DNA of 64,000 nucleotides. Origin: Clostridiales bacterium. GTDB lineage: Bacteria; Bacillota; Clostridia; Christensenellales; Aristaeellaceae. Positions 8,352 to 17,969 of this stretch are shown here, one piece after another (the first letter of the stretch is position 1; every line of letters starts with the position of its first letter). Location: NCBI GenBank assembly GCA_019419995.1, contig JAHZHZ010000005.1:69296-133295 (forward strand), in the 5' to 3' direction. Position numbers and translations under genes: made by a program. The notes under the pieces were generated by a model. It worked only from the letters and a program-made list of their open reading frames with translations. It was not told the DNA's origin and ran no database searches.

Positions 8352-9560
8352 TTATTTGACCAGCTTACCGCCAAGAAATACGTGTCGGATATGTTCTGCA
8401 TCGCCGATGCAGCGGATGTCTTCCAAAGGATTGCCATCGCACAACACTACGTCCGCCAGTTTTCCCGCCTCCAGGGAACCGGTCTCCCGGTCGCAGCGCA
8501 TGACATATGCGCCGTTGATGGTGCCGGCCTGGATTGCCTCCATGGGAGTCATACCTGCTTCCACCATGGCCTCAAATTCCCGGCCATTCTTAAGATAGGG
8601 GCTGGTCTTGCTGTTGGAAAAATCGGTGCCGAGAGCGATGCGTACCCCTGCCTTGCGTGCCATGGCGATGGTGCGGATATTGGCCTGGGCGCACTGGCGC
8701 GCCTTCTTTGTAAACCAATCCGGCATATCTGGAATTCTGGCGCAACCCAGCGATACGGCCAAGGTGGAAACCAGGGGAATGTTTCGTTCTGCCATCAGAT
8801 CAATTTCTCGCTGAGTGAGCATGACGCCGTGTTCTATGCACTCTACTCCAGCCATCAGCGCCTGGTAGGCGCCTTCGCTGCCGGTGCAGTGGGCCGCCAC
8901 ATAGCTGTGCCGGCGTCGGGCTTCCTCCACAATGGCTTTGAGTTCGGATGGAGAAAATTGCACATCGTTCAGATCGTCCCCTGGTGAGGAGACGCCGCCA
9001 GTGGCCAATACCTTGATAAATTTGGCTCCCTTGCGGAATTGTTCGCGGACGGCCTGCACGCATTCCTCTTCACCGTCGCATAGCACACAGACGGTATTTT
9101 GCCGGTTGTATTCCTCCTTGCTCATGGAGAGATCAAAGTCTCCATGACCACCCAGAATGCTCAGGCACCGGCCGCCGGGCATGATGCGGGGACTGCGCAG
9201 AATTCCCCTTTGTTGGGCGCGGGCCAGATATAGTCCCGTTTCGCTCATGTCTCGGATGCCGGTGAAACCCGAGTCCAGTAACAGGCCCACCTGATACGCT
9301 GCGCCAAGCAGTTGATCGCCCAGCAGCTTGCCGCCCGCATACTCGCCGGCGTCTGCCTCGCCGCTGAGGTGGGCGTGCACATCAAAAAAACCGGGTAAAA
9401 TGGTTTCTGCTTCTATCATTCGTGCACATTCGCGCGATTTAAATCCTTCGGCCGGACCAGCATAGGCGATTCGCTCGCCCTCGATGGCCAGCAGTCCGTC
9501 TTCAATAGCTGTGCTGGATATGCCATCAATGATGCGACCGGTGATGATAGTATCAATCAT
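8352..9560 (-). CDS. Metal-dependent amidohydrolase (imidazolonepropionase/prolidase-like)
   Basis: Predicted cytosolic hydrolase of the amidohydrolase superfamily, 402 residues from the ATG at 9560, which has AAAGGAG 7 bases upstream. The frame is open further back, but without a ribosome binding site. The metal motif PGFFDVHAHL, a histidine-rich VAAHCTGSEGA, CIEHGV and the late GTDFSN aspartate form the typical TIM-barrel metal site. Relatives cleave Xaa-Pro or acyl dipeptides or ring amides. Within this operon a dipeptidase or N-acyl-amino-acid role fits best. It is preceded by a 145-base gap with no gene seen. Confidence 0.8.
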   Translation of the reverse strand: MIDTIITGRIIDGISSTAIEDGLLAIEGERIAYAGPAEGFKSRECARMIEAETILPGFFDVHAHLSGEADAGEYAGGKLLGDQLLGAAYQVGLLLDSGFTGIRDMSETGLYLARAQQRGILRSPRIMPGGRCLSILGGHGDFDLSMSKEEYNRQNTVCVLCDGEEECVQAVREQFRKGAKFIKVLATGGVSSPGDDLNDVQFSPSELKAIVEEARRRHSYVAAHCTGSEGAYQALMAGVECIEHGVMLTQREIDLMAERNIPLVSTLAVSLGCARIPDMPDWFTKKARQCAQANIRTIAMARKAGVRIALGTDFSNSKTSPYLKNGREFEAMVEAGMTPMEAIQAGTINGAYVMRCDRETGSLEAGKLADVVLCDGNPLEDIRCIGDAEHIRHVFLGGKLVK

Positions 9561-9705
9561 GTTTGTTCTCCTTTTACAAGCCGAAAATGAAGGGAAATAA
9601 GTGTTGGGTTTCCTTTGATGTCTGCTGTGAGGTCCCGTTACTCTCTCGGGCATCATTTCAGAAACACATTTTTTGTAAGTGAGAGGGGCGATCCTTCCTT
9701 GGTTG

Positions 9706-11076
9706 TCAGGTGGGCGACACAAAATTCCAAAGCTTGCAGGGCAGACCGCTTTCCCTCTGTATGCCCTCCGTCTCCTCAAGAGCCACCGCACCCTCATAAC
9801 AGGCTACATCAGGGATGATCTGGCCACCCTGGGCCATTTCTTCCCATTCCCGATGGGCGATGTCACAGCCCACGATGCTTCCATAGATGTCTATCCACGC
9901 TTCATTTCCGATTGTGCGGTCCTGCTTGTAGTGAGCGTTCAGCGTTCGCACCACATGGTCCAGCGTTTGTTTTCCGCCTGTTGCCCGGCGAATCATACCA
10001 TCGGCATGGGTCAGGTAGAAGAAGCCCCGGCCATAGGGGATACGCGTGCGCTCACGATCGGTGAACAGGCCCGCACCTGCCTCCATATTGGTTACGGTAA
10101 TGGCGGGATTTTCATAGTACTGCCGGGCACGCTTGTTTAGTTCTTTCAGCAGTTCTTCGCGGCTAACCAGGCCCATGCGCCAGGGCAATAAAACGGAGTA
10201 AAATTCTGCCATGCCTTCCACATACCAGGTGCAGGTACCGAATTCCTCATCGTTGAGATGCACCCAGTTGTGCACCATTTCGTGAGCAAAGAGAAATTTA
10301 AGCCACGTGGGATCCAGCTGAGCGTTGTTTTGATAGAGATACATGTAGGATCGCGTGAGCGCCGTTCCGCCCGCCCGCAATTCTTTTTTCGCCACGTGGC
10401 GGGCAAAGATGGTATAGGGTTCGCCGCCATCCTCAAAGAAGTCCGCCTCACAGCGGAAAATCCGGGCGGTATCCACAGCGGTATTCAATATCGCATCGTT
10501 ATTGTACCAGTAATAGGAGAAATTTCCCAAGCGAACACAGTCCATTTTGCCTGCTGCATAAAAGGCGAGTACCAGCAGATCTTCTCTGCCGGTACAGACC
10601 GTTTTGCCTTCCCCAAAGGACCAGGCTCCGGTGCTTCCGGGCGGCAGGGCAGAGAGATCCCAGTGCAGAGTGTATTCATATTCTCCCTCTGCAAAGTATG
10701 GCATGAAGCAATAGCCAGACCCATTCATGCCGCCTTTCTCTGTCCCAAGGTCAAACACGGGATTGTTGCCACACTCGCCGGGCAGCAGGGTATAGGTAAT
10801 GACGATTTCACCCCTGCAATCTCGGGAAGCCAGGTACTGACTTTGCTGTATGTAGCCCCGATCCTGCACTATCCGGTTGCAATGGATTTCCCCGGAGGCA
10901 TCCCGGACGGAAAAGGAACCGTCCATGGCGCAGAAGGTCTTGACCGTGGTCTTTTCGTTGATGGCAAAAATTTTATCGCCCTGTTTAACCGCCGCACTGA
11001 GTTGAATGCAAACAGACAGCTTGCTCACTGTTTCACCTGTCCAGCTAGGGGAGAGCAGTACGCGCACTTTGTTCAT
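9706..11076 (-). CDS. M61/M1-like zinc metallopeptidase
   Basis: Predicted gluzincin aminopeptidase, 456 residues. The zinc motif HEMVHNW lies about two-thirds along, and a downstream GMAEF Glu about 18 residues after the second His gives the HExxH-18-E pattern of M1/M61 peptidases. The N-terminal half is beta-rich with no recognised signature, and no signal peptide is visible, so it should be cytosolic. The start at 11076 has AAGGAG 8 bases upstream; an upstream ATG at 11112 lies inside the preceding gene. It sits among two S9 peptidases and an amidohydrolase, consistent with stepwise digestion of imported peptides. Confidence 0.72.
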   Translation of the reverse strand: MNKVRVLLSPSWTGETVSKLSVCIQLSAAVKQGDKIFAINEKTTVKTFCAMDGSFSVRDASGEIHCNRIVQDRGYIQQSQYLASRDCRGEIVITYTLLPGECGNNPVFDLGTEKGGMNGSGYCFMPYFAEGEYEYTLHWDLSALPPGSTGAWSFGEGKTVCTGREDLLVLAFYAAGKMDCVRLGNFSYYWYNNDAILNTAVDTARIFRCEADFFEDGGEPYTIFARHVAKKELRAGGTALTRSYMYLYQNNAQLDPTWLKFLFAHEMVHNWVHLNDEEFGTCTWYVEGMAEFYSVLLPWRMGLVSREELLKELNKRARQYYENPAITVTNMEAGAGLFTDRERTRIPYGRGFFYLTHADGMIRRATGGKQTLDHVVRTLNAHYKQDRTIGNEAWIDIYGSIVGCDIAHREWEEMAQGGQIIPDVACYEGAVALEETEGIQRESGLPCKLWNFVSPT

Positions 11077-11095
11077 GGGGAAATCTCCTTTCTCC

Positions 11096-13132
11096 TTACA
11101 GGTATTTTTCAAACCAGTCCTTCATGGTCTTGTAGTAATGAGCCCGCTGATCGGGGCGGGTGGGCTGATTGTGGCTGACATGAGGATAGAGTACCATCTT
11201 GATGGGAAAGTCTTCCGGATGGCTGTCCTTCAGCGCCACAAAGAGCTGATGTGCGCCTTCCACGGGGCAGCGTAGATCTTCCATTCCATGAAGGATGAGG
11301 AAGGGGGCGGAGACCTTTTCCATGCCGCAGATGACGGAATTTTCAATCTCGTGCACCATAAACTCTTCAAAACTGGGATATCCCTGAGAGGAACCCTGCA
11401 TATCACTGGAGGCATATCCAATCAGATCATTTACCACAGAACGCTGGGTGATGAAGGCCTTGAACTTGTGACTGCGGGTGGCCACGTAATTGGTCATATA
11501 GCCTCCATAGCTGCCTCCGGTCATACCCAGGCGGTTTTCGTCAATCCAGTCACAGCGACGGCAGGCCTCGGAGATGAACTGCATTATATCGGTGTATGCT
11601 CTGCCGTCCATGGCACGCTCCAGATTGCGATGTACATCTCCGTAACCGGAGGAACCCCGGGGGTTGCAATAGATTACGCCAAAGCCCGCGCCCGCAAAGC
11701 ACTGCATTTCCAGATCAAAACCGTAGGTGTAGAAGGGATGGGGACCACCATGCACATATACAATTGTGGGATATTTCTTTCCGGCTTCTGCGCCCTGAGG
11801 GGGCAGGCAAAAGCCATGTACTTTGGATTCTCCATCCAGCGTTTCAAAGAAAAAATCCTCAGGCGCGCTGAAGGCTATCTGATCCAACCAATCCTGATTG
11901 GATTGAAGTAGCAATTCCATCTCACCCGTCATTTCGTCCATCAGATAGTAGGCCTCTGGCTGAGTGGGGGAGGTGCGCGTTACCAATACCTTGCCTTTCT
12001 GAGGCATGCCCATGCCGTTGTAGGCAAACTTTCCTTTGGCTACGGCTACCGGACGGTGATCTTCTCCTTCCAGCGGTACGCGCCAGATGCGGCTTTCCCC
12101 CCTGCTGCCGGAATGAAACAGTACCCATTTCCCGTCAGAGGACAGGCGCACCTTTTCCAATCCCTGCCCGCAGGCGGCATTGTAGGGGAACTGTACGGAA
12201 TCAAAGCAGTCCTCGGTCTGACAAAAGATGGGGATCATTTCCTTGCCGTCCGGCGAAATTTTGTGCAGGACGCAGGCGGGATAGGGGCCTGTCTGGGGAC
12301 CATCCTGATTGTAATTTAAAATTCCGGCGATGATCCAGCGGCCGTCGGGTGTGGCTACAGGGCGCACGGGATTGGGATAGGAGACCACCATCTTATCTTC
12401 AGTGACTCGGCGCATTTCCAGGCTTTCACAGTCCACCATAAGAATATCCATGGCAATACCGATGGCCTTGTCGCAGTACAAATTGGATTCGCACAGCACG
12501 TGTCGCCCATCTGGCATCCAGGAGGCATGCATAAAATTGGCCTTTCCACGGGTGATGCGCCGGGCTTTGCCACCATCCACGGGAACCACCCATAGGTGCA
12601 TGACTTCGGGCTGTGCAAAGCCCAGTCCATCGAATTTATAACCGAAATCTGTGATTACCACGGGTTCTCTGGCTCGCCGGCGGGCGTAGGCCGCTTCTTC
12701 ATCCGGGTTTACAGGGGTCTGAAGCCAGTCCTCGTCCATCTCATCGGAACCGGTGGAAGTGAAGAGAATATGCTTTCCATCAGGCGACCATAGGGGGTCT
12801 GCCACGCCAAAGCGCATGGATGTCAGCTTGTGCGCCTTGCTGGTTTTAAGATCATATACGTACAGTTGCCGCCCTTCACCGGGATGGCTGCTGAGAAACA
12901 GAATGCGCCCGGCATCTGGCGAGATCCTGGGGTTTCCTTCATCGGTGCCGCCGGCGCTGATGACTCTGCGCTGTCCATCTCTCCGGTTCAGCAGAAATAT
13001 CTCGCTCTTTCGCCCGGAGGGGGAAATGTGTGAACAGGCGTAGAGCAGCGCATCCAGGGCGGGGATGTATTCGCCACAGGAGAGATTCTCCCGGGCATCG
13101 AAATCGACAAAATCGCTCTTTCTGCTATTCAT
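11096..13132 (-). CDS. S9-family serine peptidase (acylaminoacyl-peptidase/prolyl-oligopeptidase type)
   Basis: Cytosolic oligopeptidase of 678 residues. The first two-thirds is a beta-propeller with repeated SPDG blades (for example WSPDGKHILF), which gates access for short peptides. The C-terminal alpha/beta-hydrolase has GGSYGGY with nucleophile Ser541, Asp in HGMEDLRCP and His in PHVSHNQ. No signal peptide is seen. Its ATG overlaps the end of the GntR-S9 fusion by 8 bases, so the two are translationally coupled. The hydrolase halves of the two proteins resemble each other, suggesting ancient duplication. Confidence 0.92.
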   Translation of the reverse strand: MNSRKSDFVDFDARENLSCGEYIPALDALLYACSHISPSGRKSEIFLLNRRDGQRRVISAGGTDEGNPRISPDAGRILFLSSHPGEGRQLYVYDLKTSKAHKLTSMRFGVADPLWSPDGKHILFTSTGSDEMDEDWLQTPVNPDEEAAYARRRAREPVVITDFGYKFDGLGFAQPEVMHLWVVPVDGGKARRITRGKANFMHASWMPDGRHVLCESNLYCDKAIGIAMDILMVDCESLEMRRVTEDKMVVSYPNPVRPVATPDGRWIIAGILNYNQDGPQTGPYPACVLHKISPDGKEMIPIFCQTEDCFDSVQFPYNAACGQGLEKVRLSSDGKWVLFHSGSRGESRIWRVPLEGEDHRPVAVAKGKFAYNGMGMPQKGKVLVTRTSPTQPEAYYLMDEMTGEMELLLQSNQDWLDQIAFSAPEDFFFETLDGESKVHGFCLPPQGAEAGKKYPTIVYVHGGPHPFYTYGFDLEMQCFAGAGFGVIYCNPRGSSGYGDVHRNLERAMDGRAYTDIMQFISEACRRCDWIDENRLGMTGGSYGGYMTNYVATRSHKFKAFITQRSVVNDLIGYASSDMQGSSQGYPSFEEFMVHEIENSVICGMEKVSAPFLILHGMEDLRCPVEGAHQLFVALKDSHPEDFPIKMVLYPHVSHNQPTRPDQRAHYYKTMKDWFEKYL

Positions 13133-15746
13133 GTTGTGCTCCCTTCAGGTATAGATCAAACCAGTCCACCATTTCCTGCACATGCCGCTGTTGAAAGTAC
13201 ATTAGGCCTTCCCGGCTGACTCCATGATTTTCCCCGGGGAACATGACCAGCCGCACGGGGACATCCTTGAGCCGTTCTTTGATGGAAATAAACATTTGTT
13301 CGGACTGCTCAAAGGAACAGCGATAATCCCGGTCGCCGTGGAGCAGAAGCAGAGGCGTTTGAATGTTGTCCATGCGGCGAATGACACAGCTTCTGGCGCG
13401 TTTGATCAGGCAATCCCGGATGTTGACTTTGTTGTAGGGCATGCTGGCGGAATAAAAACCAATGTCACCCGTACCATAGGAAGTAGCGCTGTTGACAAAA
13501 ATCCGCTGGCCCACCGCTGCCTTAAAGCGATGGGTGCGCATGATGATCTTGCAGGTCATATAGCCCCCGTAGCTACCTCCGGTGACACCCACACGCTGGG
13601 CGTCGATGAAGCCCAGGTCGATTGCCGCATCCAGAAAATCCATCAGGTCGTTGTAGGCGTTGTCCCCCCAGGAATCTTCCTCGTTGGCGTGACGCAGGCC
13701 GTATCCCCAGGAACCCCGGGGATCGCAGTAAACCACAGCATAACCGGCTGAAGAGAGAATCTGAATCTCGTGCCAGAAATCTTCCGTAAAGCTGGCGGTG
13801 GGACCGCCGTGAATGTACAGCACTGCCGGGTACTTTTTCCCCTGTTCAAAGGCGGCAGGCGGACATACCCAGCCGTGGATGTTCGTCAGTCCATCCCGAG
13901 AGGGCACGTCTATGGCGCTGATATTTGCCAGTCGGTACTCATTCAGCCAGGAGTTGTGGCTGCCCAGGCGTACGAAGGACTTGTCCTGGCAATGAAACAG
14001 ATATAATTCTCGCAGCGAGTGCGTGTCTCCCCGGGTGAGGAGAATTTTGCCATCCACGGGGGCGCAGAATTCATGAATGGAGAAGTTGCCTTCAAGTACC
14101 AGCTCTGGCACGGAGCCTCCCCGGGTAGAAATCCGGTACAGGCGTTCGGCTCCCTGCCATGCGCACAGGAACAGCACTTCGTCCTGACCGGTGACCCGGA
14201 AGTAGTCGGCCGGTTCACCATACTGGGTGCGGCACAGGGGACTACCGTTTACTCCGGAGGAGACTTCCTCTGCGGCGGGATCAAACAGGCAGACCGGCTC
14301 ACCGCCGTCTAAATCCACCCGATAGAGATATTCAATGGAACAGCCGTCTGCTGCGTAGTAATTAGGATAGATGACGGTCCGGCCGTCCGGTGTGAAGCAT
14401 GGACGTGCGCTGGCAGAGGTGCCGCTACTCAACTGGCGCCCCTGGCCGTTGAGTTCAAAGTAAAAGACTTCTTCCTTCGAACGCTTTGCCCCGGAATAGG
14501 GTTGGCAGTAGCAGGCAAAGGCCTTGCCATCCGGAGAAAAGGCCGGCATGCGACAGGGTGTCTCTCCTGTCAGTATCGTCTGATGGCCCTGTGCGTCGAC
14601 CAGTGCGATGCGCCGCACACTGCCATCCAGCATTCCCTTGACCTCGTCTCGCTTATAATCAATCTGTGTAATTTCAATGGGCGCCCACTCCCGCTGTTGC
14701 AGCCAAAGGGCTTTTTCTTCGGGCGTCATTTCCATAAAGGCAATTCCCGATTCCACTTCCTCCTGCCATAGATCTCCTTCCACCAGGAAGTGCGTGCAGT
14801 CGGGAGAAACGTCGAAGCCCTTAACCCCATGACGCAGGTGTGTGAGCTGCCGTGCCTTTCCCAGCCGGTCAATCAGGTAGAGCTGATCTTCTCCGCTCCG
14901 GTCACAGAGGCAGGCGATGCCATTGCCATCCTTTAAAAAAACGGCGTGGTGTACGTGTCCCTCCAGGCTAAGGGTCGCTTCTTCCATGGTCTCCAGATCC
15001 GTCTGGTAGACCGTGGGATAGAAATGGCCGTCCTCTTCGTTGGCCACATATACCGTTACCAGTGCGCTCTTTCCATCGGGCGATAAACTGGGTTGACAGA
15101 GATAGCGCATCAGGGGCATGGTATCCGTGGTAAACTTCTTCCGGGGGCGCACGGCGGGTGTATCAGAAAGAATTACGTTCATTTCATTGAGCTGAAGATC
15201 CTGCTTTAAGGCTTCTACCGCGCCTTGCTCATCTCCACGCAGTATGCAGTCCAGAATGTGCCGGTGACGAACACACAATTCCTCCGAGGATAAGTTTTCT
15301 TCGCAGAGACTGTTGTAGGTGCACTCGCAGCGATTGATGAGATTTTCCAGCGTTTCGCAAATGAATTGATCTTCGCTCAACCTTGCCAGTCCCATGTGGA
15401 AGGCGCTGTTGTCCGCGATTATGTCCATCAGGTCGTGAAGTCCCTGCTCATGTCCTCCTGCGCAGAGCTGTTGAAGCGCCAGGGATTCTACCACAAAGCG
15501 CAGCCGCTGGATTTTTACGAAGTCTTTCTGGTTGTACAGGCTCAGGCGGTATCCCTTTCGGGGATAGCTGCGAATCAGCCCTTCTTGGGCCAGGCGGTGC
15601 AGCACTTCACCTGCGGTGCTCTTGCTCACTCCGTAATTGCGGCAGATGTCATTTTCCACAATCCATTGAATCGAAGCTCCGCCGTCGCCGGTAATGGCAG
15701 CTTTGACCTCCCGGTAGACGCGGTCTCGCAGCAATTCTTTTTTCAT
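13125..15746 (-). CDS. Fusion protein: GntR/FadR-type transcription regulator joined to a full S9 peptidase
   Basis: A single uninterrupted frame of 873 residues. Residues 1-75 form a winged helix-turn-helix of GntR type (ICRNYGVSKSTAGEVLHRLAQEGLI). Residues 76-195 look like an FCD ligand-binding domain (SAFHMGLARLS, then RHRHILDCILRGDEQGAVEAL). From about 203 a complete S9 peptidase follows: an SPDGK propeller, then GVTGGSYGGYM with Ser725, Asp in HGDRDYRC and His in GENHGVS. Both halves have normal family length, and no start codon or ribosome binding site appears at the junction. GGGAG lies 9 bases before the ATG. It probably regulates the peptide operon in response to, or while processing, a peptide; that coupling is inference. 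Confidence 0.88.
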   Translation of the reverse strand: MKKELLRDRVYREVKAAITGDGGASIQWIVENDICRNYGVSKSTAGEVLHRLAQEGLIRSYPRKGYRLSLYNQKDFVKIQRLRFVVESLALQQLCAGGHEQGLHDLMDIIADNSAFHMGLARLSEDQFICETLENLINRCECTYNSLCEENLSSEELCVRHRHILDCILRGDEQGAVEALKQDLQLNEMNVILSDTPAVRPRKKFTTDTMPLMRYLCQPSLSPDGKSALVTVYVANEEDGHFYPTVYQTDLETMEEATLSLEGHVHHAVFLKDGNGIACLCDRSGEDQLYLIDRLGKARQLTHLRHGVKGFDVSPDCTHFLVEGDLWQEEVESGIAFMEMTPEEKALWLQQREWAPIEITQIDYKRDEVKGMLDGSVRRIALVDAQGHQTILTGETPCRMPAFSPDGKAFACYCQPYSGAKRSKEEVFYFELNGQGRQLSSGTSASARPCFTPDGRTVIYPNYYAADGCSIEYLYRVDLDGGEPVCLFDPAAEEVSSGVNGSPLCRTQYGEPADYFRVTGQDEVLFLCAWQGAERLYRISTRGGSVPELVLEGNFSIHEFCAPVDGKILLTRGDTHSLRELYLFHCQDKSFVRLGSHNSWLNEYRLANISAIDVPSRDGLTNIHGWVCPPAAFEQGKKYPAVLYIHGGPTASFTEDFWHEIQILSSAGYAVVYCDPRGSWGYGLRHANEEDSWGDNAYNDLMDFLDAAIDLGFIDAQRVGVTGGSYGGYMTCKIIMRTHRFKAAVGQRIFVNSATSYGTGDIGFYSASMPYNKVNIRDCLIKRARSCVIRRMDNIQTPLLLLHGDRDYRCSFEQSEQMFISIKERLKDVPVRLVMFPGENHGVSREGLMYFQQRHVQEMVDWFDLYLKGAQHE

Positions 15747-15767
15747 AAGCGTATCTCCCGTTACAAA

Positions 15768-16703
15768 TCAGGCGCGCATCAGCGCATTGTAGGCGCAGGC
15801 CACGTCTTCTACGGCGAGGCCAAGGGCGTCAAAGAGCGTGATCTCTTCGTTACTCTGCCTGCCTGGAACCTGCCCCAGCAGCACCTGGCCGATGGAACCT
15901 ACAACGTGATCCTCTCCAACTAGCCCCTCGGACAGAGGGATGAGATATTCACCGCTTTCCCGGCGCAGGGCATCCACCTGATCCGCATACAGCTTTGAAG
16001 CTGCCATTAGATCTCCCGCAACCTCCCGGGTGCTGGGCGTGAAAGTGCCCACAGCGTTAATGTGAGTTCCGGGTCGGACCATATCGGCGGTAAGGTAGGC
16101 TTCTTTTGAGGGAGTCAGGGTGCAGATGATGTCTGCATCCGCAACACATGCCTGTACAGAGGTACAGACCCGCACAGGTACGCCGTATTTCTCTTCCGTT
16201 TCCCGGGCGAAGGTGCGGGCAGCATCTTCCCGAAGGTCATACACAGTGATCTGTTCAATTGAACGTACCGTGAGAATGGCAGCAGTGTGGGAACGCGCTT
16301 GAGCCCCCGCACCGATGAGGGCAAGATGCCGGGCATCTGGACGGGCAAGGGCAGCAGTGGCCACGGCGCTGACCGCTCCGGTACGAATTTCAGTAACGGC
16401 AGTGGCGTCTACTAAGCCCATCACCGTACAGTGTTCGCTCTCAAAAAGCATCACATAGCCGATGTGGGAAGGATATTGGGTGCCTGTGTTGGGGGCGTAA
16501 GCGTTGACGATCTTTGCGCCGAAGCAGGGACCAATGTAGGCGGGCATGAAACCGAACACCGCGGAATTGGGCATGACCTGCAGCGTACGGGGCGGCATGG
16601 TACATTGACCTTCCTCCAGATCCGTTAGAACCTGACGCATCATTGCCACGCAGTCGCCCGCAGGGATCAACTGGCGCACCTGTTTTTCTTCCAGAATTTT
16701 CAT
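15768..16703 (-). CDS. Ornithine cyclodeaminase/mu-crystallin family protein
   Basis: NAD(P)-dependent enzyme, 311 residues. Members include ornithine cyclodeaminase, alanine dehydrogenase of the mu-crystallin type and ketimine reductases. The substrate-binding segment TEIRTGAVSAVA and the Rossmann motif IGAGAQARSH (about residues 125-135) are clear. The ATG directly abuts the TAG of the aminotransferase gene, and AAGGAG lies about 10 bases upstream. In a peptide-degradation operon an amino-acid deaminating or imine-reducing role is likely. The specific reaction is not readable. Confidence 0.85.
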   Translation of the reverse strand: MKILEEKQVRQLIPAGDCVAMMRQVLTDLEEGQCTMPPRTLQVMPNSAVFGFMPAYIGPCFGAKIVNAYAPNTGTQYPSHIGYVMLFESEHCTVMGLVDATAVTEIRTGAVSAVATAALARPDARHLALIGAGAQARSHTAAILTVRSIEQITVYDLREDAARTFARETEEKYGVPVRVCTSVQACVADADIICTLTPSKEAYLTADMVRPGTHINAVGTFTPSTREVAGDLMAASKLYADQVDALRRESGEYLIPLSEGLVGEDHVVGSIGQVLLGQVPGRQSNEEITLFDALGLAVEDVACAYNALMRA

Positions 16704-17933
16704 CTAAATACACTCCTTTCGGTGGGAGAAATCGCCAAGAAAACCGCGGCAAAGGGCGGCCTTTCTCAGCAGATGAATGCTCTTTTCCAGCTCTGTGGGG
16801 GGAACGGCCAGACTGTAGCGGCGGAACTGATCGCCGGCGCCGAATTCGCTGCCTTTTCCACCGTAGAGCATGGCCTCTTCGTGGAGAAAAACGTCCAGTT
16901 CTTCCGGCGGAAGGCCCAGCCCTCCAAAGTCTGCCCAGAGCACATAGGTACCGTCAGGTCGCACCACGTGTACGCCCGCAAGGCTTTCCAGTGCTCGAGT
17001 CAGGGTGTTGATGTTCCGGCAGATTACCTGATTCAGCGCCTCCACGAATTCGGCGCCTTCTGGGGAATAGGCACTCAACAGTCCCTCATACAGCATGGGA
17101 TCAATGCTGCCATAGTGGTCGGCGTCCCGCTGACGCCGGTAGGCCTGGTGAAGCTCCGGATTAGAGATCAGAATATTTGCATGATTGACGCCTGTCAAAC
17201 TCATACACTTTCCCAAAGAGGTGCAGGTGATGGCGAGGGCATCTTTTCCTGCAACCTCCACGTAGGGCGTAACCCGTGTGTCACCTGCCGTGATCTCTGC
17301 AAAGATTTCGTCGCTAAATACAGCCACGCCATATTTGCGCGAGAGGGCAGCTATCCTTTCCAGCGCCTCCCGTGGAAAAATGGTCCCCGTTGGATTGTTG
17401 GGATTACAGAGCACCAGCAATTTTGCACCTGGATGGGTCATGGCAGCTTCCAGTGCGTCAAAGTCCAGAACGTAGCGAGCCTGACAAGTGCCCGCTCCCA
17501 GATAGCGCAGGGGGCAGGTGTATGACGCCAAACCCAGTCGGTCCGCCGCTTGCTGGTAGCGGTTGTAGCTGGGGGAGAGCAGGATTACGTGTTCATTTCT
17601 GCCTACCAACAACCGCATCGCGGTGGCCAGGGCAAAGATGGTGCCATGGGTGGGAATGATCCAGTCGGGCTGAATTTTCCATCCACGCATCCTTTCCATC
17701 CACCAGCAGACCCGGTCATTGTATTCGGCATCCTGCATCGTAAAGCCGAAGGATCCGTTGCGTGCGCAACGAATCACCCCTTCCGAAAAGGCAGGGCAGG
17801 TGCGAAAGTCGAATTCTGCGCCCCAGTAGTTGACTACGCCTGCTTCCCGGATATGTTCCGGGGTGAGCGTTTCATTGAGATTGGCTCCGCGCCTGCGCAA
17901 GGCGCGAACCTCAAAGTAACTGGTATCAAACAA
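16704..17933 (-). CDS. PLP-dependent aminotransferase / C-S lyase (MalY/PatB-like)
   Basis: Fold-type I PLP enzyme, 409 residues. CNPNNPTGTIF, VFSDEIFAEI and TSLGK (Schiff-base Lys) are the class I/II aminotransferase landmarks. The N-terminal YWGAEFDF and SFGFT segments resemble the MalY/PatB branch, whose members often cleave cystathionine or cysteine conjugates. The next gene starts immediately after its stop. It probably transaminates or lyses an amino acid released from imported peptides. Confidence 0.82.
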   Translation of the reverse strand: MFDTSYFEVRALRRRGANLNETLTPEHIREAGVVNYWGAEFDFRTCPAFSEGVIRCARNGSFGFTMQDAEYNDRVCWWMERMRGWKIQPDWIIPTHGTIFALATAMRLLVGRNEHVILLSPSYNRYQQAADRLGLASYTCPLRYLGAGTCQARYVLDFDALEAAMTHPGAKLLVLCNPNNPTGTIFPREALERIAALSRKYGVAVFSDEIFAEITAGDTRVTPYVEVAGKDALAITCTSLGKCMSLTGVNHANILISNPELHQAYRRQRDADHYGSIDPMLYEGLLSAYSPEGAEFVEALNQVICRNINTLTRALESLAGVHVVRPDGTYVLWADFGGLGLPPEELDVFLHEEAMLYGGKGSEFGAGDQFRRYSLAVPPTELEKSIHLLRKAALCRGFLGDFSHRKECI

Positions 17934-17969
17934 GGCGGTAAACCTCTTTCCTTAGAACATTTATAAATT

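Noticed and set aside
9561..9705. Possible frameshifted link between the amidohydrolase and the M61-like gene.
   Set aside because: The 145-base spacer encodes no family sequence in any frame, and the amidohydrolase has its own good ribosome binding site and standard N-terminus.
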